Source of the DNA: CAVSJR01 sp963728285
GTDB lineage: Bacteria > Actinomycetota > UBA4738 > HRBIN12
Reading direction: 5' to 3'
Length of the DNA stretch: 64,000 nt
NCBI GenBank assembly: GCA_963728285.1
Contig: CAVSJR010000001.1
Coordinates: 1-64,000, forward strand
Made by a program: the position numbers and the translations under genes. Below the pieces are notes generated by a model, which saw nothing but the letters and a program-made list of their open reading frames with translations, had not been told where the DNA came from and searched no databases. Position 1 is the first letter of the stretch. Each line of letters begins with the position of its first letter. Below, piece after piece: positions 1 through 9,142 of the stretch.

Positions 1-84
1 CCCGGGGTGGGACTCGAACCCACACGCCCCTCTCGGGGCAAGCGCTTTTAAGGCGCCGTCGTCTACCGATTCCGACACCCGGGC
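1..84 (-). tRNA. tRNA-Leu (anticodon UAA), last base outside the window
   Basis: Read on the minus strand, the sequence folds as a class II tRNA. The acceptor starts GCCCGGG at 84 and pairs with CCCGGG at the window edge, so only the 3' terminal base is missing. The anticodon loop CTTAAAA gives UAA (reads UUA). There is a long variable arm with a GCCCC/GGGGC stem, and a T arm GTGGG-TTCGAGT-CCCAC. A TAGAAT -10-like hexamer sits at 97-102, 12 bases upstream of the 5' end. Confidence 0.95.
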
Positions 85-138
85 CGGACGGTTGGAATTC
101 TAGGCCGCCCGGCGCCGGCCGATCGCCATGCGCAGTCG

Positions 139-903
139 TCACTTCTCGGCGATCGTGACCTTGTCGATGTAGATCTTCTGCGTCGGCGTCTCCCCGTTGA
201 CCGGGAGACCCTGGATCTCGCTCGCGACGTCGAGGCCGCCGGAGACGGAGCCGAAGATCGTGTAGTCCGGGGGCAGCTGCTCGGCGCCGGGACCGGTCAC
301 GATGAAGAACTGGCTTCCCGCGGTGTCCGGGCCGCTGTTGGCCATGGCGACCGCGCCCCGCGTGTACCGCTCGTCGCCGCTCAGCTCGTCCTTCAGCGCG
401 TACCCGGGGCTCCCCGTGCCGTCGCCGCTCGGGTCGCCCCCCTGGATGACGTCGATCGAGTTCGCGATCCGATGGAACGTCAGCCCGTCGTAGAAGCCCT
501 TCCTCGCGAGGAAGACGAAGCTGTTGACGGTCTCCGGCGTCCGCTTGGCGTCGAGCGCCACGTCGATGGCCCCGCAGGAGGTCTCCAGCGTCGCGGTGTA
601 GCTGCGGGCGGGATCGATCGTCATCTTCGGCGGCTGGTCGAAGGTCGGTTTCTCTTCGGCGGCCGCCTTCGGGACCTTCGCGCCGCACGCGACTCCCCCG
701 GCCGCCGGCGTCGCGGCGGCCGGCGTTGCGGGCTCGTTCTCGCCGCCGGTGACCGCGAAATACCCGAACACGACCGCGATCAACGCGACGGCCACGCCGA
801 CGGCCATCGCGGCGTTCCGTTTGCGCCTGGCGGCGCGTCGCTCCGCCTGACGCCGGGCCGCGAGTTTGGCCAGCTGCCGGTCCCGGGTGCGCTTGTTCGC
901 CAT
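139..903 (-). CDS. Membrane-anchored cyclophilin-type peptidyl-prolyl isomerase
   Basis: 254 aa. An Arg/Lys-rich N-terminus (about 1-30) leads into one membrane segment (about 33-51), then an Ala/Pro linker and a cyclophilin domain (about 100-254). Family signatures are visible: FHRI, GGDPSGDGTG and the SQFFI core of the active site. It should catalyse proline cis-trans isomerisation of exported proteins outside the membrane. The basic N-terminus followed by a single helix predicts an N-in, C-out anchor. It lies between tRNA-Leu and the DUF501/Ppx gene, a common actinobacterial position. Confidence 0.92.
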   Translation of the reverse strand: MANKRTRDRQLAKLAARRQAERRAARRKRNAAMAVGVAVALIAVVFGYFAVTGGENEPATPAAATPAAGGVACGAKVPKAAAEEKPTFDQPPKMTIDPARSYTATLETSCGAIDVALDAKRTPETVNSFVFLARKGFYDGLTFHRIANSIDVIQGGDPSGDGTGSPGYALKDELSGDERYTRGAVAMANSGPDTAGSQFFIVTGPGAEQLPPDYTIFGSVSGGLDVASEIQGLPVNGETPTQKIYIDKVTIAEK

Positions 904-916
904 GCGGGGGTGAAGC

Positions 917-2335
917 CTACAGGGTCTCGAGCATCTCGATGGCGAGGCCGTCGAGGATATCGGTCTCCGACACGAGCGCCCTCTCGAAGCCGAGGCGGCG
1001 CATCATCACCGCCATGATGAGCGCGCCCGCCACGATGACGTCCCCCCTGCCCGGGGCCATGAAGGGAAGCGCGGCGCGCTCCTCGTTCGTCATACGCGCG
1101 AGCCGGTCGAGCGAACGCTCCACCTCCGACAGCGTGATCCACGTTCGATGGATGGCGTCGGGATCGTAGCGAGGGAGGCCCAGCGACATCGCCTGCAACG
1201 TGGTGGCCGTGCCGGCCACCGCGACCAGGGTCTCGGCGTCCTGCGTTCGGACCGCCTCAACCTCGTCGGCCTCGAGGATCGCATCGACCTCACGCTCCAT
1301 CGCGGCGATCTCCTCGACGGCGGGCGGATCGCCTTTCACGTGGCGCTCGGTGAGGCGGACGCTGCCCATCTGCGTGGAGACGGCGGATGCGGCGTCGTTC
1401 ACGCCCACCACGAGCTCCGTGCTCCCGCCGCCGATATCCAGGACGCAGTAGGGAGGGGCCGCGACCCCGGGCTCGAGGCCGTGCGTCGCGCCCAGAAACG
1501 ACAGGCCCGCCTCCCGCTCCCCGGTGATCACCTCCGGCTCCGATCCGGTGTGGATGCGGATCGCCTCCTCGAAGTCGGTACGGTTCGAGGCATCGCGAAC
1601 GGCGCTCGTGGCGGCGACGCGGAATCGGCCGGCGCCCAGCGCACGGGCGCGGGAGCCGTACCGGGCGAGGACGTCGACGGTGCGCTTCAGGGCCGCCGGA
1701 TCCAGCCGCCCCGACGCGTCCACTCCCTCGCCGAGCCGGGTGATCACCATGTCGCGGGCGAGCTCGCCGAGCCCGCCGCCGGGGGCCGCCTCGGCGACGA
1801 GGAGACGGATGGAGTTCGTCCCCTGGTCGATGGCCGCGACTCGTCCTCCCGCGGTCCCGGGGTGCACCGGCTCGATCCGCCGCGCGACGATCTCCCCGAC
1901 CGGGTCGGCCCCGCCGGCGAGGTGATAGGCGTAGTGCGCGTGCAGGCACTTCACGCCGGTCCGCGTCCCTCCGACGCCTCCGGCCGCTCCGGCGACCCCC
2001 GGGTCGGTCACGAGCGACTCACGCTCCCGGGCGTAGGCGCGATGCGCGGACTCCAGGCTCGCGTCGAATGCCTCGTCGACTTGCACCCGCTCGTTCAAGA
2101 CCGAGATGTATCCCTGCGACTCCACTCGAGAGACGGCGCGCACCGCCTCCGGGCACGTCAGCCAGAACAGGGTCGGAAACGGCTCCCCATTGGCGTCGAC
2201 CGGATCGTTTCGGATGACGAGCGGATGCCCACCCGTGCACCGCGCGACGACGGCGAACGGCGTCGTCGGCTCCCGGCCCAGCTGCTCCCGCACCGCCGCG
2301 AGATCCGACCCCCGCAGCTCGCGGAAGGGGCTCAT
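917..2335 (-). CDS. DUF501 - Ppx/GppA phosphatase fusion
   Basis: 472 aa. Residues about 1-160 match the actinobacterial DUF501 family (VARCTGGHPLVIRNDP, PFPTLFWLTCP, VKCLHAHYAYHLAGG). Residues about 168-472 are an exopolyphosphatase/pppGpp phosphatase (AAIDQGTNSIRLLVAE, LDIGGGSTELVVG, VAGTATTLQAM). The Ppx half would hydrolyse polyphosphate or pppGpp using the sugar-kinase/Hsp70 fold. In most actinobacteria these are two adjacent genes; here they are one reading frame. A GTG in the linker (VHPGTAGGRV) could still start a separate Ppx product. Given the indels elsewhere in the window, an artefactual fusion is possible. Confidence 0.9.
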   Translation of the reverse strand: MSPFRELRGSDLAAVREQLGREPTTPFAVVARCTGGHPLVIRNDPVDANGEPFPTLFWLTCPEAVRAVSRVESQGYISVLNERVQVDEAFDASLESAHRAYARERESLVTDPGVAGAAGGVGGTRTGVKCLHAHYAYHLAGGADPVGEIVARRIEPVHPGTAGGRVAAIDQGTNSIRLLVAEAAPGGGLGELARDMVITRLGEGVDASGRLDPAALKRTVDVLARYGSRARALGAGRFRVAATSAVRDASNRTDFEEAIRIHTGSEPEVITGEREAGLSFLGATHGLEPGVAAPPYCVLDIGGGSTELVVGVNDAASAVSTQMGSVRLTERHVKGDPPAVEEIAAMEREVDAILEADEVEAVRTQDAETLVAVAGTATTLQAMSLGLPRYDPDAIHRTWITLSEVERSLDRLARMTNEERAALPFMAPGRGDVIVAGALIMAVMMRRLGFERALVSETDILDGLAIEMLETL

Positions 2336-2353
2336 GCGGTCAGGGGCGGCACA

Positions 2354-2692
2354 TCACTTCCGCTTGTGCTCCACCGACCGTTTGAAGTCGACCTGTCGCT
2401 CCTCGCTCTGGCGCATGAAGCGCTTGAGCTTCTGCTCGAACTCCGGGTCGGTGCCCCGGCGTCGCTGCACGGGCGGAGGGTCCTGGAGGGCCTTGATCGA
2501 CAGGTCGATCTTGCCGTCCTCCTTGATGGCGCGGATCTTCGCCTTCACCTGGTCGCCCTCGCGCAGGTGCTCGTGGACGTCCTTCACGTAGTTCCGGTCG
2601 ATCTCGGAGATGTGCACGAGCCCGACCTTGCCGTCTTCCAGCTGGAGGAAGGCTCCGTAGGGCGTGATGCGCTGAACGGTCCCCTCGACCAC
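2354..2692 (-). CDS. Small S1-domain RNA-binding protein
   Basis: 112 aa. One S1 OB fold fills about residues 1-70 (GTVQRITPYGAFLQLEDGK, GLVHISEI, DLSIKAL). A charged tail ends in Lys/Arg (RQVDFKRSVEHKRK), suiting RNA or ribosome binding. The GTG at 2692 is the only usable start; the frame stays open upstream and encodes the usual LEVGAV lead-in of the domain, so the first strand is slightly short. A GAGGTTGGAG stretch just upstream can serve as ribosome site. A stand-alone S1 protein beside ftsB and eno is conserved in actinobacteria. Confidence 0.85.
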   Translation of the reverse strand: MVEGTVQRITPYGAFLQLEDGKVGLVHISEIDRNYVKDVHEHLREGDQVKAKIRAIKEDGKIDLSIKALQDPPPVQRRRGTDPEFEQKLKRFMRQSEERQVDFKRSVEHKRK

Positions 2693-2853
2693 CGCTCCAA
2701 CCTCTAGATCCGCGATCTGGACTCCCTTCGCTCGCCCGAGCGAGTTCTCCGACTTGAACGTGCTGGTAGGCCGGAACTATGGCATTGCGCGGAGACGCAC
2801 GTCAACAGCGAGCGAAGGGGTCGGGGGCGGAGGACGGCGTGGCGCCCCGCCGA

Positions 2854-2859
2854 TAGGGT
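2854..2859 (+). promoter_or_regulatory. Candidate -10 box of the HAD gene (leaderless layout)
   Basis: TAGGGT fits the actinobacterial TANNNT -10 consensus and lies 8 bases before the ATG at 2868. Transcription would start at or next to the start codon. Confidence 0.4.
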
Positions 2860-2867
2860 TCAGCGCC

Positions 2868-3485
2868 ATGCGGAGGATCCGCGCCGCCGTGTTCGACCTC
2901 GGAGGGGTCCTCATCGACTGGGACCCTCGGCATCTGTACCGCAAGGTGTTCGGGCCGGATGAGGCCGCGATGGAGAGGTTTCTCGCGACCGTCTGCACGG
3001 CGGAATGGAACGCCGAGCAGGATCGCGGCCGGCCCTTCTCCGAGGCGATCGCCGAGCTCGCCGCCGACGCGCCGGAGCATCGGGCGAACATCGAGGCCTA
3101 CTTCGAGCGCTGGGGGGAGATGCTCGGCGGGCAGATTCCGGGCACCGAATCGGTGCTGATCGAGCTCCGCTCCGCCGGGATCCGGCTCTTCGGGCTGTCG
3201 AACTGGTCGGCCGAGACCTTTCCGATCGCCGTCGATCGCTTCCCCTGCCTGAGCATGTTCGACGGCATCGTCGTCTCCGGCAGCGAGGGGATCGCCAAGC
3301 CGGATCCGGCGATCTTCCAGATCCTCTGCGAGCGCTACGGCCTGGAGCCCGCCGCGTGCCTGTTCGTCGACGACGCTCCGGCCAACGTCCGAGCGGCGAG
3401 GGAGGCCGGTTTCGCGCACGCCATCGACTTCACGTCCGCGGCGGAGCTCCGATCGCGACTGCTCGAGATCGACGTCCTGCGCTGA
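2868..3485 (+). CDS. HAD-superfamily hydrolase (subfamily IA)
   Basis: 205 aa. The frame is open further upstream, but the ATG at 2868 starts right at the HAD motif I region (RRIRAAVFDLGGVLIDWDP) and has a -10-like box in front, so I chose it. Motif II is LFGLSNWS, motif III the Lys in GIAKPDPAIF, motif IV CLFVDDAPAN. A helical cap lies between motifs I and II. It probably dephosphorylates a small metabolite; the substrate cannot be read from sequence. Convergent with ftsB, ends 6 bases apart. Confidence 0.88.
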   Translation: MRRIRAAVFDLGGVLIDWDPRHLYRKVFGPDEAAMERFLATVCTAEWNAEQDRGRPFSEAIAELAADAPEHRANIEAYFERWGEMLGGQIPGTESVLIELRSAGIRLFGLSNWSAETFPIAVDRFPCLSMFDGIVVSGSEGIAKPDPAIFQILCERYGLEPAACLFVDDAPANVRAAREAGFAHAIDFTSAAELRSRLLEIDVLR

Positions 3486-3491
3486 TCGACC

Positions 3492-3817
3492 TCAGCACGG
3501 CGCCGGGGGCGACATCCCGTGCCTCGGCACGGTCACGAAGGCCGTCTCGCCCGGCTTCACCATGCCGAGGCACACGCGCGCGAGCCGCTCCAACTCATCG
3601 GGGTCGTGCAGCCGGGAGATCCGCTCCTCGAGCTCGTGGTTCGCCTGCTGGAGCCGTTCCGCTTGCCGCTCGAGCTCCCCGATCGTCGCGCGCTGCCCGA
3701 GCAGCTGCTTCGCCGGCACGATCGACAGCGCCCCGATGATCACGACCAGCGCGGCGAGGATGCCCGCCCGTGCGGTCAGGCGGGCTCGGGTGCGGGGAAG
3801 GGCCTGCGAGCGAACGC

Positions 3818-3821
<4 letters not shown>
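3492..3821 (-). CDS. ftsB: FtsB/DivIC-like septum formation protein
   Basis: 109 aa. Short basic N-terminus, one membrane helix (about 20-36), then a coiled coil (about 42-72, ELERQAERLQQANHELEERI) and a short C-terminal domain (ELERLARVCLGMVKPGE). This is the layout of FtsB/DivIC, bitopic division proteins that bind FtsL and FtsQ at the septum. The ATG overlaps the eno stop by four bases (ATGA), so it is coupled to eno, the usual actinobacterial order. Length matches the family. Confidence 0.88.
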
Positions 3822-5098
<1,277 letters not shown>

Positions 5099-5319
5099 CG
5101 GCCCCTGATTCTACGGGCGGGCCCCGGCCCGACCGGGATTTGCCGGCGCGCGCCTCGGCGAGGGCGGAGCGGTTCGAGCCCTCCGGCGGCCATCTCCCGA
5201 CCTCCGGCCTCTTGTGGGCCCCGCTCGGGGTCGTGTAGAAACGGCCAGTTCGCCCGTTCCGCGGGCGGGCAACCCGCCCGGAGCGGCTCCGGGGCAGGCG
5301 AGGAGAAACGGCCCGTGAT

Positions 5320-6579
5320 GTGAGTCGAGATCGAAGCAGACGTCTACGCCGCGGCGTCGCCGTCCTCGTCCTGGTCCTGGGGCTTCTGCCCGCCACCGGA
5401 TCGGCGGCCTCCGCCGTCGCCTGGCCCGACGGGACGCAGGTCTACGTGGGGTATCACGGAGACCCGGACGATCACGCGGCGATTCAGGACGACTCGAGGA
5501 TGGGGGGCCGCGGGTTCTCCCTGGGCTCGACCTATCCCGGCAAGCAGCTCACGTATTGCACGCGGCGGCCGTGCATCGAGGACGTCGACGTCCTGCACAC
5601 GATCGAGGGCGGCGTCACGATGCTGTCGATCCTCGAGGAGGGCCGCCTGGGCATCTCGGGTCCAAAGCTGGGCGACTTCGACGAGGGCGAGGACTGCGAC
5701 GAGCGGGATGCCGACCCCGCGACCCCGGGCGATCAGGGCTGCGACGGCAAATGGGGATGGGACGCCGCCTGGAAGGACGTGATCGGCGGGAAGTTCGACG
5801 GCTGGATTCAGCAGCAGCGACACGAGATACGCTCGGAGATGCCGCAGGGTGGCAAGATCATCATCACCTACCATCCCGAGCCGATCAGGGAGGGCCGGGC
5901 CAGCCTGTTCAGGAAGGCATTCGCGCACGTCTACCGCGTCTTCAACACCGACGCGATCGGCACCTGGGCCCCGCTGCAGAACGTTCGCTGGATGTGGACG
6001 TTCGCCGGAGAGACGAGCTTTCAACAGGACAACATCTATCGCTACCGGGAGCACGACACGGCCCATTGTCCCGATCAGGATTCGACCGCGGCGGTTCATC
6101 ACTACTGCGACGACCCCGACAACGGCAGGATGATCGCGGAGGCCTACTATCCGCAGGGCGTCCGCGACCCCGCGGATCCGTGCTCGCCGATCTGCCACCC
6201 GGTCGAGCTCGACTACGGCGGCATGGACCCCTTCTCCCACAACTGCGGCTCCACGGGGAATCAGACGTTCCGCGACATCGCGACGGAGGGACGGGACTTC
6301 TTCGCTCGAAAGGGCCTTCCCTTCTTCGTGCAGGAGACCGCTCGAGGCGCCGAGGATTCGGGATCGAAGCAGGCCGACTGGATCGACACGCCGTCGGGCA
6401 AGGGAGATCTCTACTCGACCCTGAAGACCTGGGCGACGGCCCCGGACCGTCTGGTGATGGGCTTCCTCTGGTTCGACGGGACCGGTCCCGACATCAAGTG
6501 CGACTGGAATCTTTCGCCGCAAGCGATCGGTCGGTTCGGCGTCTTCGCCGCCGACCGGGCCTCGTTCAAGACGCTTTAG
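5320..6579 (+). CDS. Secreted Cys-rich glycoside-hydrolase-like protein (GH26-like?)
   Basis: 419 aa. Signal peptide about 1-30 (basic start, GVAVLVLVLGLLPATGSAASA). The rest has ten cysteines, suggesting disulfides and extracytoplasmic action. Segments resemble a beta/alpha-barrel hydrolase of the mannanase GH26 type: IIITYHPEP and NVRWMWTF on inner strands, PFFVQETARG as a possible nucleophile strand, and a Trp-rich C-terminus (VMGFLWFDGTG). No family assignment is secure. GTG start with GGAG about 17 bases upstream; its stop overlaps the convergent lipoprotein stop by four bases. The 220-base gap upstream contains no gene. Confidence 0.6.
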   Translation: MSRDRSRRLRRGVAVLVLVLGLLPATGSAASAVAWPDGTQVYVGYHGDPDDHAAIQDDSRMGGRGFSLGSTYPGKQLTYCTRRPCIEDVDVLHTIEGGVTMLSILEEGRLGISGPKLGDFDEGEDCDERDADPATPGDQGCDGKWGWDAAWKDVIGGKFDGWIQQQRHEIRSEMPQGGKIIITYHPEPIREGRASLFRKAFAHVYRVFNTDAIGTWAPLQNVRWMWTFAGETSFQQDNIYRYREHDTAHCPDQDSTAAVHHYCDDPDNGRMIAEAYYPQGVRDPADPCSPICHPVELDYGGMDPFSHNCGSTGNQTFRDIATEGRDFFARKGLPFFVQETARGAEDSGSKQADWIDTPSGKGDLYSTLKTWATAPDRLVMGFLWFDGTGPDIKCDWNLSPQAIGRFGVFAADRASFKTL

Positions 6580-7250
6580 CCGTTCCCGCGATCCCCGTAA
6601 CCGCCGCCTCCGGATCCACCGCCGCCGTATCCACCGCCGCCGGAATCACCGCTCCCGTATCCACCGCCTCCCGAAGCGCCTCCGGAGCCGGCCGCCCCGC
6701 TGACGCCGCCGGGCCCGACCGCGAACCACACCTCCTGAACTCCCTGCCCGTTCGCCTGGTTCGGGGCGGTGTCCCCGGAGTACGTGTAGAGGGGCAATCC
6801 GTCGTAGGTGACCTGCGCGCCGCCGTCGGGTCGTTCGACCGTGGCGAGCTCGCCCGGAAGGTCAGGCGCGGACGCCGGGACCTCGCCGCCGGGCGCGAGC
6901 AGGGGGGGCCACATCCGAGCGCACGCGCGGAGGCACCGGATCGCGTCGCCCCGCTCGGTCGTCAGGTGATAGAGCGTGAAGCCCTTCGAGTCCGCGAGGA
7001 CCGCGCCGATGCCGTCGATCTCGGTCGTCTCGACGGACGCGGTCCCGTCGGCGGTCGCACTCGCTGCGGGTCCGTGCGTGGCGGTGTTCGCGCCGTACCC
7101 GGCATCCCCGCCCCCGGCGCTTCCGCCGCCGCAGGCCGCGAGGAGGAGCGTCGCGGCGCCGACGGCAGCGATCGTACGCATGCCTGGTTGCACGGTTGTC
7201 ATGGTAGCGGGCTTTTCGCGGGCGGGGACGGGTCGGGTACGCAGAGTCAC
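6576..7250 (-). CDS. Lipoprotein with secreted-repeat (Lipoprotein_15-like) domain and Gly/Tyr-rich tail
   Basis: 224 aa from the GTG that overlaps the mazG stop (GTGA). A lipobox LLAAC sits at about 36-40; internal ATGs at 7202 or 7181 would give a more usual signal length. The core (about 75-180) carries the pattern of the 'secreted repeat of unknown function' family (GFTLYHLTTERGD, WPPLLAPGG, YDGLPLYTYSGDTAPN, VWFAVGPGG). The last 40 residues are Gly-Gly-Gly-Gly-Tyr repeats. It should be lipid-anchored on the outer face of the membrane; function unknown. Confidence 0.8.
   Translation of the reverse strand: MTLRTRPVPAREKPATMTTVQPGMRTIAAVGAATLLLAACGGGSAGGGDAGYGANTATHGPAASATADGTASVETTEIDGIGAVLADSKGFTLYHLTTERGDAIRCLRACARMWPPLLAPGGEVPASAPDLPGELATVERPDGGAQVTYDGLPLYTYSGDTAPNQANGQGVQEVWFAVGPGGVSGAAGSGGASGGGGYGSGDSGGGGYGGGGSGGGGYGDRGNG
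6596..6680 (-). repeat. Coding tandem repeat for the Gly/Tyr-rich tail
   Basis: Imperfect repeats of about 15-30 bases built on CCGTATCCACCGCC (plus strand) encode the GGGGYG units at the C-terminus of the lipoprotein. Such repeats can change length by slippage. Confidence 0.7.
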
Positions 7251-8059
7251 CGGGCCTCGCGAAACAACGCGCGCGCCTCGTTCTCGTCGAGCTCGTCGAC
7301 GTTCAGCCCGCGCTCCTCGGCGAGCGCGGTGAAGCGCTCGTATCGGTCGGCGAACACGCGAGTGGTGCGGCGAAGTGCCCCCTCGGCATCGACGTCGTGC
7401 TTGCGCGCCACGGCGACGGTGGCGAACAGCACGTCTCCGACCTCTCCCTCGACGTCGTCGTGGTCGAGCGCGCGATCCAGTTCGTCCACCTCTTCGCGAA
7501 GCCCCGCCATCGCCGCCTCACGCGTGCGGCGGTCGAAGCCCCATCCCGCGGCACGCCGCTGGACCTTCGCCGCCCGGGCGAGCGCGGGCAGAGCGTCGGG
7601 GATGTCGGCGTCGACGTCGCCCCGCCCTCCCTTCTCCCGCGCCTTGATCCGCTCCCAGTTGGTGAGGACCTCCTCGGCGCCGGAGACCTTCACGTCGCCG
7701 AAGACATGGGGGTGCCGGCGGATGAGCTTGGCGACGATGGCCTCCGCGACATCGTCGATGTCCCACGCGCCATCGTCCGCGGCGATCTGGGCATGAAAGG
7801 CAACCTGAAGCAGGAGGTCGCCGAGCTCGTCCCGAAGGGCATCCCCGTCGTCGGCGTCGATGGCCTCCAGCGTCTCGTGCGTCTCCTCGAGGAGATGTCG
7901 CGCGAGCGAGCGGTGGGTCTGCTCGTGATCCCACGGACAGCCCTCCGGTCCACGCAGGCGTGCCATCACGCGAACGAGATCGAGCAGCCTCCGTCCCTCC
8001 AGGCGAGCGGGGACGGGTCCATCCGGAACGGAGGCGAGCAGGTCCTCCCGCTCGCTCAC
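7247..8059 (-). CDS. mazG: MazG nucleoside triphosphate pyrophosphohydrolase
   Basis: 270 aa from the GTG whose TGA-overlap (GTGA) couples it to the upstream foldase gene. Two tandem MazG folds: about 30-130 (LRGPEGCPWDHEQTHRSL, EETHETLEAID, DELGDLLLQVAFHA) and about 150-265 (REEVDELDRALD, EVGDVLFATVAVARKH). The metal-binding EExxE/ExxD patterns are present in both. It hydrolyses non-canonical or excess NTPs, in some species also ppGpp. The downstream lipoprotein starts within its stop codon. Confidence 0.94.
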   Translation of the reverse strand: MSEREDLLASVPDGPVPARLEGRRLLDLVRVMARLRGPEGCPWDHEQTHRSLARHLLEETHETLEAIDADDGDALRDELGDLLLQVAFHAQIAADDGAWDIDDVAEAIVAKLIRRHPHVFGDVKVSGAEEVLTNWERIKAREKGGRGDVDADIPDALPALARAAKVQRRAAGWGFDRRTREAAMAGLREEVDELDRALDHDDVEGEVGDVLFATVAVARKHDVDAEGALRRTTRVFADRYERFTALAEERGLNVDELDENEARALFREAR

Positions 8060-9129
8060 GGCGTCGGCGTCGCCGCCTGACCCGAGCCCTGCTGCGCGCC
8101 GGCCTGACCCGCGGAGGGAGACGGTGCCTCGCTTCCGCTGGCGGTCGAGCGGACGGTGGTCACCTGGCCCGTCGCCGGGTCGAACCGCCCGTACCGCGGG
8201 TTCACGGTGATGTCGGCTCCCTCCAACCGATCCTGGAACCACGTCTGGAACGATTGGCCGGCGGACTGCTGGACGAGCTGGTCCCGGACCTGCTCGAACG
8301 GGGCCACGTCGGTGGAGATGAGCCGGATGATGTGCCATCCGAACTCGCTCTGCACCGGCTCGCTGATCTGACCCGGCTGCAGGGCGAGGGCCGCGCGAAC
8401 GTAGGGCTCGACGAGCCCCGACGCCGCCATCGTGCCGAGATCCCCATGGTTTTGCTTCACGCTGGGATCGATCGAGTACTTGTCCGCGAGATCCTGGAAG
8501 TTCTTCGACGTCACCTGCTGCTCGATCTGATCCGCCTCCTGCTGGGTCTTCACGAGGATCTGCCACGTGTCGAGCTGCGTGTATTGCAGCTTGTTCTGCT
8601 CGTAGGCCTGACGGAGCTCCTCGTCGCTGGTGCCGGTCTCGCCGACCGACTTCTGGACCTCCTGGAACAGCAGCAGGCGCTCCGCGAAGGCCTCGAGCTC
8701 GGGCCGGGTCACGTCGTTCTCCTTGAGCAGCGAGTCGAGCTGGGCCGCGCCCCCGAGCTGTTGCTCGAGCTGCTGGATCGTCGAGGTGACCTCATCGGCG
8801 GGAACGCTCACGTCGTTGGCGTTCGCGTACTGCCGGAGGATCTCCTCCTGGATCAGGTTTCCGAGCGCGAAGCGTGCGCAGGCAGCGCCGGCGGACTCTC
8901 CCGACGCGGGATCCGGCTGGCCGCAGGGGGCCTGGCTGAGGCTCGCCAGGAACTCGAACAGCGGCACGGACTGCTGCAGCTCCGTCGGCGTGATCTGCTC
9001 GCCGTTCACCGTCGCGGCGGCCGTGGAGCCGGCCCCTCCGCCACCGCTCTCGGCGGAGCAGCCGGCGAGGGCGACGACGACGACGAGGGCGACGACGTGC
9101 AGAGACAGGCGCGAGAAGGAGGGGATCAC
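8056..9129 (-). CDS. PrsA/SurA-like parvulin foldase lipoprotein
   Basis: 357 aa. Signal peptide with lipobox ALAGC at about 20-24. A SurA-N-like helical chaperone region (about 35-170) is followed by a parvulin domain (about 185-285: TWQILVKTQQEADQI, DLGTMAASGLVEPYV, SEFGWHIIRL). The C-terminus is low-complexity Ser/Gly/Pro. It should help fold secreted proteins outside the membrane. It starts 13 bases after the mfd stop and is followed by mazG with a 4-base overlap, a typical actinobacterial mfd-foldase-mazG run. Confidence 0.92.
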   Translation of the reverse strand: MIPSFSRLSLHVVALVVVVALAGCSAESGGGGAGSTAAATVNGEQITPTELQQSVPLFEFLASLSQAPCGQPDPASGESAGAACARFALGNLIQEEILRQYANANDVSVPADEVTSTIQQLEQQLGGAAQLDSLLKENDVTRPELEAFAERLLLFQEVQKSVGETGTSDEELRQAYEQNKLQYTQLDTWQILVKTQQEADQIEQQVTSKNFQDLADKYSIDPSVKQNHGDLGTMAASGLVEPYVRAALALQPGQISEPVQSEFGWHIIRLISTDVAPFEQVRDQLVQQSAGQSFQTWFQDRLEGADITVNPRYGRFDPATGQVTTVRSTASGSEAPSPSAGQAGAQQGSGQAATPTP

Positions 9130-9142
9130 GCGAACGAGTCTA

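Noticed and set aside
6596..6680. Short tandem repeats suggesting a CRISPR-like array
   Set aside because: They are in frame and encode the Gly/Tyr tail; no spacers.
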